Source: UBA7662 sp036787895 (lineage in GTDB: Bacteria > Bacteroidota > Bacteroidia > UBA7662). From it: a stretch of 64,000 bases of DNA. Below, piece by piece: positions 57,553 through 64,000 of this stretch. The stretch is taken from the NCBI GenBank assembly GCA_036787895.1, contig DAIQOK010000008.1, positions 71,105 to 135,104 on the forward strand, given 5' to 3'. The translations under genes and the position numbers were made by a program. The notes beneath the pieces were generated by a model. That model worked only from the letters and a program-made list of their open reading frames with translations, did not search any database and had not been told where the DNA came from. The first letter of the stretch is position 1, and every line of letters starts with the position of its first letter.

Positions 57553-58476
57553 TCAGCGTTCGGCTATAAATTTAGCGACGAAAGCATCAATTTCGGCCGA
57601 TTGCGGGTCTTCAAACCAATGTATGGCTGGATTGCGTCGGAACCAGGTCATTTGTCGCCGCGCATACTGGCGGGTATTGGTTTTGATGGCTTCGATAGCA
57701 GTGGGAAGGTCGGTTTTGCCTTCGAAGTAGTCGAAAAGCTCCACATATCCCACGGTACGCAAGGCTTCCATCTCCCTGAATGCAAAAACAGCTCGGGCTT
57801 CAGCTTCGAGACCTGCTTTTATCATCTCGTCCACCCGCTCGTGAATACGGTGGTGCAATAAGGCGCGATCGGGCGACAGGCCAATCCATAAGCAGTCGTA
57901 TGGCCGGTTTTTTGGCTTCGCCTGACGTTGGGTAGAATAAGGTTTGCCGCTGCTTTCTATGACTTCCAAAGCTCTGATGAGGCGCTGGTGATTTTGCATA
58001 TCGGCCGTGGCGGCATAGGCAGGGTCGAGCGCAGTTAAAGCTTGTTGCAAAGGCGTGATGCCTTCTTTTTCAAAAAGGGCTTGCCAATGTTTTCTCCTGA
58101 CTTCATCGCGAGGGGCGATGTCGTCAAATCCTTCGACCAAGGCCTTTAAAAAGAGTCCGGAACCACCACAGGCTATCACAATCTCCTTTTTCTGGAAAAG
58201 TTGCTCGAGTCGTTCGTTGCCTTCGCGTTCAAAAACGCCGGCGTTCATATGCTCGTGCAAACTCCGATCGGCAATAAAGTGGTGCGGTACTTTCCGAAGC
58301 TCATCGGTCGTGGGCATGGCGGTACCAATGGGTAATTCACGGTAGACTTGCCGCGAATCGACCGAGATGATTTCGGTATCGAGTTTTTTGGCCAAACGTA
58401 TGGCCAATGCTGTTTTACCGCTGGCGGTGGGGCCAACAATGAGGATAAGTAAGGGTTTTTTCGGGTTTTCGGGCAA
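57553..58476 (-). CDS. miaA: tRNA dimethylallyltransferase MiaA, TTG start
   Basis: A 307-aa enzyme that prenylates A37 of tRNAs reading UNN codons. The P-loop is IVGPTASGKTALA; DSRQVYRELPIGTAMP and LRTVGYVELFDYFEGK are conserved, as is RRQMTWFRR near the end. No ATG occurs before the P-loop; the only reasonable start is the TTG at 58476. It is the first gene of the miaA-rsmE-DUF4159 unit. Confidence 0.95.
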   Translation of the reverse strand: MPENPKKPLLILIVGPTASGKTALAIRLAKKLDTEIISVDSRQVYRELPIGTAMPTTDELRKVPHHFIADRSLHEHMNAGVFEREGNERLEQLFQKKEIVIACGGSGLFLKALVEGFDDIAPRDEVRRKHWQALFEKEGITPLQQALTALDPAYAATADMQNHQRLIRALEVIESSGKPYSTQRQAKPKNRPYDCLWIGLSPDRALLHHRIHERVDEMIKAGLEAEARAVFAFREMEALRTVGYVELFDYFEGKTDLPTAIEAIKTNTRQYARRQMTWFRRNPAIHWFEDPQSAEIDAFVAKFIAER

Positions 58477-58527
58477 AATGGAAGCTTTGGGCTAAAGATA
58501 AGACAGCCTCGCCTGAAGCGTAGCTAG

Positions 58528-58611
58528 TTTTTAACGCAGAGTTCTGGGAGTCTTTCGAGTACCGCAGAGCCTCAGTGAGGCTCCCTGAGCTCTGTAAACG
58601 CTGTGTTAAAA
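58528..58611 (+). repeat. Dispersed intergenic repeat, copy C (longest)
   Basis: It begins TTTTTAACGCAGAGTTC and ends ACGCTGTGTTAAAA, so the ends are inverted copies of TTTTAACrCAG. Inside is a nearly perfect hairpin GAGCCTCA-G-TGAGGCTC. Shorter relatives lie at 14220-14266 and 16071-16117. It occupies the gap between the start of miaA and the terminator of the next leftward gene. Confidence 0.55.
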
Positions 58612-58623
58612 CTGAGGATCTAA

Positions 58624-58652
58624 TAAAAAAGCCGCCCGGAGGCGGCTTTTTC
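58624..58652 (-). terminator. Terminator of the pRiA4b ORF-3-like gene
   Basis: On the minus strand AAAAAGCCGCC / GGCGGCTTTTTT with a short loop follows the stop codon at 58661 within 10 nt. Confidence 0.88.
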
Positions 58653-58660
58653 TGGGATTT

Positions 58661-59410
58661 CTAATAATCATCGTCGTAGTCGGACTTGCCGCGGCCACGT
58701 TTGCTGCCGCCACCAAAATCGTCATCGTCATCATCTATGTCGGCATCCAGATCGTCGTCATCATCGTCATCCAGACTATCATCTTCGTCGCTGTCGGCAA
58801 CATCTTCGTCCAGATCCAGGTCAAGGTCGATATTGTCGGCTTTGCCTTTGGTACGCTCGGCTTCGAAACTTTCGAAGACCACCATATCATCGGCTGCTTC
58901 CGGTTCCTCGTCGTCCAATACATCTAGTAATTCTGCGGGTGGTATGGCCGCTTTGGTTTTTTCCTTCTCAATCGTCGGTTTGACAATGATTTTGGTATTG
59001 TATTGTTTTGGGGCTTCACCGACCGATTTTACGGTGGCCGGTAAGCTAGCTCGACCGCCATCGTTGGTGTCGATATCTACCAGTTCAATCAAAAAGGCCC
59101 AGCCTTCTTCCGACTGATACACAAAAATGAAACGCTGGTGCGGATCGTCGACATAGTCGCTGATGCGGGTTTTATTTGCCGGCAAAGCATTCGATGTCAT
59201 GGTGTACATCATGTCTTTGAAAGCAATTTCATCTTCCATATGCCACAAATCATCGGAATAGAAGAAAGAGGAAGGGTGTTTAATGTCGAAAGAAAAGGCG
59301 CGTAAGATTGCATAATGCAGATCCTCAAAGGTTTGGGTAGTTTTTACCTCAATCTCTCTGTAAATGCCTTCGTAATCTTCGATTTCAACTCTGAAGCGAT
59401 AAATTGCCAT
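58661..59410 (-). CDS. Plasmid pRiA4b ORF-3-like protein with acidic tail
   Basis: A 249-aa protein. Residues 1-110 match the pRiA4b ORF-3 (IS1096 TnpR-like) domain: MAIYRFRVEIEDYEGIYREI, YAILRAFSFDIKHPSSFFYS and FIFVYQSEEGWAFLIELVDI. From about residue 150 the protein turns strongly acidic, with aspartate runs from about 185 and an end of mixed Gly/Lys/Asp (about one third Asp). The domain's function is not established, and no transposon features surround it. The start at 59410 begins right before the conserved IYRFRV. It lies next to cca on the same strand. Confidence 0.82.
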   Translation of the reverse strand: MAIYRFRVEIEDYEGIYREIEVKTTQTFEDLHYAILRAFSFDIKHPSSFFYSDDLWHMEDEIAFKDMMYTMTSNALPANKTRISDYVDDPHQRFIFVYQSEEGWAFLIELVDIDTNDGGRASLPATVKSVGEAPKQYNTKIIVKPTIEKEKTKAAIPPAELLDVLDDEEPEAADDMVVFESFEAERTKGKADNIDLDLDLDEDVADSDEDDSLDDDDDDDLDADIDDDDDDFGGGSKRGRGKSDYDDDY

Positions 59411-59446
59411 GCCGGAATGCTTGTTTTGAAGCGCCAAAAATAGGAC

Positions 59447-60856
59447 TTAAACCTTTCGTGTCAACCCCAAATTTTGACCTTTTTCGATCATTAATTTTTG
59501 AGCCTGCTCACGTTCATTTTCGATAATGCCGTCGAGTATCGCCTGACGTATCGCGTTTTTGATTATACCGACTTCCTTGCCGGCCGGAATGCCGAAGTAA
59601 TCCATGATTTCCTGCCCATCAATTGGGGGCTGCCACATGCGCAAACGGTCTGATTCGGCGACTTCTTTGACCTTGCCTTCTAAAATTATGAAGTTCTTTT
59701 GATACAAACGGACTTTTGCTTCATTCTTTGAAGTAATATCTGCTTTGCACAACATCATCAGGCTGTCGATATCTTCTCCAACTTCAAAAATCAGCCTTCT
59801 TACGGCCGAATCGGTTACAACTGATTTGGTCAGGGCAATGGGGCGAAGATGAAGTTTTACCAGCTTTTGAACCAAACGCATCTTTTCGTTTAACGGCAGT
59901 TTTAGATCACGGAAGATGCGAGGAACCATGCGAGCACCCAGGTCTTCGTGACCGTGGAAGGTCCAGCCATGGCCATCTTCGTAACGTTGGGTTTGGGGTT
60001 TGGCGATGTCGTGCAAGATGGCTGACCAGCGTAACCACAAATCGTGGGTAAAGGCGGCGATATTGTCGAGCACCTGCAGCGTATGGTAAAAGTTGTCCTT
60101 GTGCGAACGTCCGTTTACCTTTTGAACGCCGTGCAATTTGACCATATCCGGGAAAAACTGGTGCAAGAGCTGGGTGTCGAACAGCAGCCGGAAGCCTATG
60201 CTTGGTTTGGCCGATAAAATAATTTTATTCAGCTCATCGGTAATTCTTTCCTGGCTGATGATGCGTAAACGTTCTGCATGTGTTTTAATGGCTTCGATTG
60301 TCTCCGGATCAATCTCGAATTGCAACTGACTTGCAAAACGAACGGCACGCATCATCCGCAAGGGGTCGTCGCTGAAGGTGATATGCGGATCGAGCGGGGT
60401 AACTAGTCGTTTGGCCTTCAGATCAGCCAGACCGTTATGTAAATCTGCCAGCTTCCCAAACTCTGGGTACAGCTGAATGGCCATGGCATTGATGGTAAAG
60501 TCGCGCCGGTTGAGATCGTCCTCAAGTGTGCCGTCTTCAACCAATGGATTGCGTGAATCGCTGCGATAGGATTCTTTGCGTGCGCCAACAAACTCCAGCT
60601 CAAAATCGCCATATTGCAAACGGGCAGTGCCGTAGTTTTTATAAACAGTTACATGGGGTTTACCCGTCAGGCTATGGCCGAAATCTCGGGCAAAAGAGAT
60701 ACCCCCGCCGATGACAAGTATATCTATGTCTTTGTTGGGTCTGTCGAGCAGTAAATCACGAACATAACCGCCCACTACATAACATTCGGCTTGCCGATTT
60801 CGGGCGAAATGTGCCAATTGCGTAAAAATGGGATGCTGAAGTTGGATGTTTTTCAA
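59447..60856 (-). CDS. cca: CCA tRNA nucleotidyltransferase with HD domain, TTG start
   Basis: A 469-aa class II nucleotidyltransferase adding or repairing CCA at tRNA 3' ends. The palm has GGYVRDLLLDRPNKDIDILV (metal-binding DxD), RRDFTINAMA and the template helix DDPLRMMRAVRFASQL; a C-terminal HD phosphohydrolase domain follows (LHDIAKPQ, HGHEDLGARM). No ATG precedes the catalytic GG motif, so the TTG at 60856 is used. It could also be a poly(A) polymerase-like relative, but the single full-length form favours CCA addition. Confidence 0.93.
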   Translation of the reverse strand: MKNIQLQHPIFTQLAHFARNRQAECYVVGGYVRDLLLDRPNKDIDILVIGGGISFARDFGHSLTGKPHVTVYKNYGTARLQYGDFELEFVGARKESYRSDSRNPLVEDGTLEDDLNRRDFTINAMAIQLYPEFGKLADLHNGLADLKAKRLVTPLDPHITFSDDPLRMMRAVRFASQLQFEIDPETIEAIKTHAERLRIISQERITDELNKIILSAKPSIGFRLLFDTQLLHQFFPDMVKLHGVQKVNGRSHKDNFYHTLQVLDNIAAFTHDLWLRWSAILHDIAKPQTQRYEDGHGWTFHGHEDLGARMVPRIFRDLKLPLNEKMRLVQKLVKLHLRPIALTKSVVTDSAVRRLIFEVGEDIDSLMMLCKADITSKNEAKVRLYQKNFIILEGKVKEVAESDRLRMWQPPIDGQEIMDYFGIPAGKEVGIIKNAIRQAILDGIIENEREQAQKLMIEKGQNLGLTRKV

Positions 60857-60880
60857 GAGCGGGGATTCGAGGGCGCTAAA

Positions 60881-62542
60881 TTACCTGCTAAGCAGCATAA
60901 AATAACGTTCTTCTAAAGTTTCTGCCCGTTTGTCGGGATTAAGGAAGTGTCCATTCAAATGGGTTACTCTGAAAAAAGGCCAGCTTTTTAAGGTTTGGAG
61001 TTGGTAGCCTGCAGCTGCCAATTGAGCTCTACCGGCCTGATTGGTATAAACATAACGTTGTGACTGACCTGCTCCGAGTAGGCTATCAGGGTGGGTGTAA
61101 TGAGGCACGGTCATCTCGGCATAAAAATCGAGTGCATGTATGCTTTCTTCGCCAATGGCAAATAAAGCAACCTCTTCTTGCTTCAGCCCTTGTGCATGAA
61201 TAAACTTGCCGGCAGTTGAGCTGGATTGGTACCCTAATAAATTGGGGTAAAAAACATAATTGGCAACTAAACCGAAGACCAGTAAAGCGAGAAGTGAAGG
61301 TCCTAAAAGCTTTAAAAAACCATCAAATTGTTGAAAAAATGCAGCGATCATGGTAATCAATGCAGAACCGATCAAAAATCCCCAGCCCCAACTTCCTGGA
61401 AAAACCCAATAGATAACTACGGCCGAGATCAGCAGAATGACAGTTGAAATAAACAACTGTATGGCGCTTAACCATCGGAAAATCCGGGTGCCAGCCTGCA
61501 AGTCGGCGAGGAAGTCGGCAGTGAGCAAGGCGGCGAAGGGAAAGCAGATATAGATATAATGTGGCAGCTTAAAGTGTGAAGACGACATGGCTAAAAACAA
61601 AAGCACAAATCCTGAAGTGGCGATAAACTCGCCTGAAAGTGCATTATTTAGTTGTCGGCGCAACTCAAAGAGGTTGCGGAACAGCGCAGTTATCACCAAT
61701 ATGCTCCAAGGCAAAAACGTCCATAAAAAGGTGTGGGTGAAGAAAAGAGGTGAAGTGTCGTCTTTCCACACATTTTCGCCTGTTATCCTGCCGAAACTTT
61801 GGGTCCAGAAATAATAGACAACGCCATGATCCCAACCCCATTGCCGGTACAATCCAATGAGCATGGGGGTAAGCCAAACCAGAATAAGCGCCAGACCAAA
61901 TAGCCATTCCCAACGGAAAATACGTTTCCAGTCACGCCTCAAAAGTGCATCGGCACCAAAAGGGGCGGCTACGGCTATTAATCCAATCGGACCTTTGGCC
62001 AACATGGCTAGGGCAATGCCTGTAAAAGCTAGGAACCAGGCACTCCATCGTTTGGTGTGCAGGTAACGCTCCAATTGCCAACAGGCATAAGCTACCCAAC
62101 CAATTAATAAAGTGTCGGTGCGTACATCATTGAGCATGAGTATAAAACCCAACGCACTGCAATAAATGATGGCAGCTATCCGGGCAGTACGGCCGTCGTA
62201 AATTAGTCGACCCAGTTCATAAACACTGAAGGCACCCAGCAAGGCGACGAGCACAGATACCAGCTTGTAAGAGAAAGAGCTGACGCCCAACACACTAAAA
62301 GAAGCTGCTGTCAGCCAAAAAAGCAAGGGCGGCTTATCGGGATTACCTAGAGAATTGTAGTCTTCACCACGTTCATACACTTCCAGCCAGGAGCCATTAT
62401 CGCGCATTTCCCGACCGATGGCGGCATATTGCGCAGCATCAACCTCCATGACCTCTACCAACATGCCACCGACAATTACGAGCAGCCACAACACAACAGC
62501 TATGCCCAAAAAGCGGTTAAAGTCGATGCGGTAGGCCTTCAT
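60881..62542 (-). CDS. Glycosyltransferase family 39 (ArnT/PMT-like) membrane protein
   Basis: A 553-aa protein with about 11-12 transmembrane helices. The catalytic acidic loop after helix 1 is VEVMEVDAAQYAAIGREM, followed by GNPDKPPLLFWL, both typical of GT39/ArnT-like enzymes that use polyprenyl-phosphate sugars as donors on the periplasmic side. It is coupled (TGATG overlap) to a dolichol-phosphate-type GT2, which would make the lipid-linked donor. The acceptor (lipid A, protein or glycan) is unknown. Confidence 0.9.
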   Translation of the reverse strand: MKAYRIDFNRFLGIAVVLWLLVIVGGMLVEVMEVDAAQYAAIGREMRDNGSWLEVYERGEDYNSLGNPDKPPLLFWLTAASFSVLGVSSFSYKLVSVLVALLGAFSVYELGRLIYDGRTARIAAIIYCSALGFILMLNDVRTDTLLIGWVAYACWQLERYLHTKRWSAWFLAFTGIALAMLAKGPIGLIAVAAPFGADALLRRDWKRIFRWEWLFGLALILVWLTPMLIGLYRQWGWDHGVVYYFWTQSFGRITGENVWKDDTSPLFFTHTFLWTFLPWSILVITALFRNLFELRRQLNNALSGEFIATSGFVLLFLAMSSSHFKLPHYIYICFPFAALLTADFLADLQAGTRIFRWLSAIQLFISTVILLISAVVIYWVFPGSWGWGFLIGSALITMIAAFFQQFDGFLKLLGPSLLALLVFGLVANYVFYPNLLGYQSSSTAGKFIHAQGLKQEEVALFAIGEESIHALDFYAEMTVPHYTHPDSLLGAGQSQRYVYTNQAGRAQLAAAGYQLQTLKSWPFFRVTHLNGHFLNPDKRAETLEERYFMLLSR

Positions 62543-63261
62543 CAATGGAACAAATTGTACTTCAGAATGCAGTACAAAGCCCGGAAGGCGTCTTTCATAT
62601 TGATTTTTTTGCCTTCTTCATAGGTGCGACCGTAATAGCTGATGCCCACTTCGTAAATACGAATTTTAGGTATACGCGAAATTTTAGCAGTCACTTCAGG
62701 CTCAAAGCCAAAGCGGTTTTCCCGAATTTTTACGCCTTGAATAATCTCCCGACGGAACATCTTATAGCAGGTTTCCATGTCGGTGAGATTGAGGTTGGTG
62801 AACATATTCGACAAAAACGTCAGCAATTTGTTGCCGATGGTATGCCAGAAAAAGAGGATGCGGTGTGGGTTACCCCCCATAAAACGCGAGCCATACACCA
62901 CATCTGCCACATTGTCGAGTATGGGTTGAACCAAAATATTGTATTCTCGGGGGTCGTATTCCAGGTCGGCATCCTGGATAACCACAATTTCACCGGTGGC
63001 ATGTTGAATGCCGGTCCGCAGTGCAGCACCTTTGCCTTGATTAACTTCGTGTTTATAATACTGAATGTTTAACTCCGGATGTGCATCACGGTATTCAAGT
63101 ATAGCTGCTTCGGTATCGTCTTTAGAGCAATCGTTAACGATGATAATTTCTTTGCTGAGGCCACCCACCAAATCAACTGCGCGTACCTTATTTAAGATGT
63201 TGTGGATGTACCGGCCTTCGTTGTAGGCAGGAATTACGACCGAAAGTTTTTGAAACGTCAT
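62542..63261 (-). CDS. Polyprenyl-phosphate glycosyltransferase (GT2, DPM1-like)
   Basis: A 239-aa GT2 enzyme: VVIPAYNEGRYIHNILNKV, EIIIVNDCSKDDTEAAILEY, the DxD site in VVIQDADLEYDPREY and ENRFGFEPEVTAKI are those of dolichyl/polyprenyl-phosphate mannosyl- or glucosyltransferases. There is no C-terminal transmembrane pair. The ATG at 63261 was chosen since it directly precedes the conserved KLSVVIP. Together with the following GT39 it probably forms a two-step surface-sugar transfer module. Confidence 0.92.
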   Translation of the reverse strand: MTFQKLSVVIPAYNEGRYIHNILNKVRAVDLVGGLSKEIIIVNDCSKDDTEAAILEYRDAHPELNIQYYKHEVNQGKGAALRTGIQHATGEIVVIQDADLEYDPREYNILVQPILDNVADVVYGSRFMGGNPHRILFFWHTIGNKLLTFLSNMFTNLNLTDMETCYKMFRREIIQGVKIRENRFGFEPEVTAKISRIPKIRIYEVGISYYGRTYEEGKKINMKDAFRALYCILKYNLFH

Positions 63262-63423
63262 GGAGGGCGTTAAAAATTGAAACAATCGCCAAAAATAGGC
63301 ATAATTCCCAGAGTATAGACCTGTCGCAAATCACGCAATCTTTTCCTTTTCGCAAACAAGACTTGTTCTTTTGCGTTTGGAATCCTTTTATTTGCGGATT
63401 ATTCAAGTGTGCGGAAGTAGCAG

Positions 63424-64000
63424 ATGGCAAAAAATTTAGTTATAGTGGAGTCCCCGGCCAAAGCCAAAACCATAGAAGGTTTTTTGGGGAAAGAGTTTTT
63501 GGTGAAGTCGAGTTATGGCCACATCCGTGACCTTAAAAAGGGCAACCACGGCGTGGAAATAGAGAAAGCCTATGCGCCCGTCTATGAAGTTCCGGCCGAC
63601 AAAAAAGCAGTAGTTTCTGAATTAAAGAAGTTGTCGGATGCAGCTGAAACCGTCTGGCTCGCCTCCGATGAAGACCGGGAGGGAGAAGCCATCTCCTGGC
63701 ATTTGAAGGAAGTACTCAAACTCAAAGAAGAAAAAATTCAGCGTATCGTTTTTCACGAAATCACGAAAAACGCCATACTCAATGCCATCGAAAAACCACG
63801 ACGTATCAATTACGACCTGGTGAATGCCCAGCAGGCACGTCGGGTACTTGACCGGCTGGTAGGTTTTGAAATTAGCCCGGTGCTTTGGCGCAAGGTGAAG
63901 CCAAGTTTGTCGGCAGGTCGGGTGCAATCGGTGGCGGTTCGTTTGGTGGTGGAACGCGAACGCGAAGTGATGGCATTCCAAACCGAAAGCGCCTTTCGCA
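63424..64000 (+). CDS. topA: DNA topoisomerase I, N-terminal part (truncated by window edge)
   Basis: The first 192 codons of a type IA topoisomerase that relaxes negative supercoils. It opens MAKNLVIVESPAKAKTIEGF, the TOPRIM domain, and continues with SYGHIRDLKKG, LASDEDREGEAISWHL (the TOPRIM DxDxE-type metal site) and QQARRVLDRLVGFE. The frame runs off the window, and the active-site tyrosine lies beyond it. It is divergent from the GT2 gene, with 162 nt between the starts. Confidence 0.97.
   Translation, partial: MAKNLVIVESPAKAKTIEGFLGKEFLVKSSYGHIRDLKKGNHGVEIEKAYAPVYEVPADKKAVVSELKKLSDAAETVWLASDEDREGEAISWHLKEVLKLKEEKIQRIVFHEITKNAILNAIEKPRRINYDLVNAQQARRVLDRLVGFEISPVLWRKVKPSLSAGRVQSVAVRLVVEREREVMAFQTESAFR

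Noticed and set aside
58686..59117. Serine-rich 143-codon frame on the plus strand
   Set aside because: Its poly-serine content is simply the complement of the aspartate codons of the acidic tail on the minus strand.
58661..59410. Transposon passenger gene, from the IS1096 TnpR-like name of the family
   Set aside because: There is no transposase, terminal inverted repeat or target duplication around it; the family name is historical.
62545..63072. 175-codon plus-strand frame antisense to the DPM1-like GT2
   Set aside because: The minus strand has all GT2 motifs, so this is a shadow frame.

Overview
This 64 kb window looks like a chromosomal segment of a member of the Bacteroidota. The signs are a protein with a type IX secretion (T9SS) C-terminal sorting domain, the rpmB-rpmG-DUF4295-ftsY cluster, several promoters of the Bacteroidota form TTTG-N19/20-TAnnTTTG, an OmpA protein with thrombospondin-3-like calcium repeats, a Maf/UbiA/KdsC/DUF2520 cluster, and the near absence of Shine-Dalgarno sequences. 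The class cannot be fixed from sequence alone; a saprospirian or chitinophagian relative is a guess. Gene density is high and almost all of the segment is core metabolism and information processing. I saw no tRNA, rRNA, CRISPR array, transposase or prophage.

Layout. 1-2.7 kb: end of an outer-membrane barrel gene, then a leftward cluster of a Crp/Fnr regulator (interrupted by an in-frame TAA), rhodanese, thioredoxin and membrane rhodanese. 2.7-8.6 kb: acyltransferase, tyrosine catabolism (hpd, hmgA), a 17-bp-period degenerate repeat array and a FecA-like TonB receptor. 8.8-14.2 kb: WD40-like propeller protein, then a rightward TPR lipoprotein-thrS-infC-rpmI-rplT operon in which infC starts with ATC. 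14.3-22.1 kb: unknown exported protein, rocD, then rpmB-rpmG-DUF4295 and ftsY-rimO-bshC. 22.2-33.5 kb: small exported proteins, yidC, pyrG, an NfeD-type protease, an amidase, two glycosyltransferases, a CBS-domain cystathionine synthase and a cytosolic metal-receptor-like protein.

33.7-45.5 kb: OmpA protein, MuiA-like protein, pckA, T9SS cargo, a saccharopine dehydrogenase-family enzyme, cdd and an AT-rich fic gene. 45.6-51.3 kb: a leftward run of maf, ubiA, kdsC-like, DUF2520, ccmF and ccmE, where CcmE has the cysteine (CxxxY) heme site. 51.5-53.1 kb: a BlaR1/M56-TonB and BlaI pair with a very regular operator. 53.2-64 kb: rarA, mnmD-pyrD, miaA-rsmE-DUF4159, a pRiA4b ORF-3-like acidic-tail protein, cca, two glycosyltransferases and the start of topA.

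The genes fall into functional groups: translation (thrS, infC, five ribosomal or ribosome-linked proteins, rimO, mnmD, miaA, rsmE, cca), membrane and envelope biogenesis (yidC, ftsY, plsC-like, glycosyltransferases, kdsC-like), pyrimidine metabolism (pyrG, pyrD, cdd), amino-acid metabolism (hpd, hmgA, rocD, CBS, saccharopine dehydrogenase) and thiol/heme chemistry (rhodaneses, thioredoxin, bshC, ccmEF). I found no clear new multi-gene system. The best leads are the nonsense-interrupted Crp gene, the four-half-site BlaI operator, the CxxxY CcmE, the ATC-started infC, the 17-bp repeat array and a dispersed intergenic repeat.
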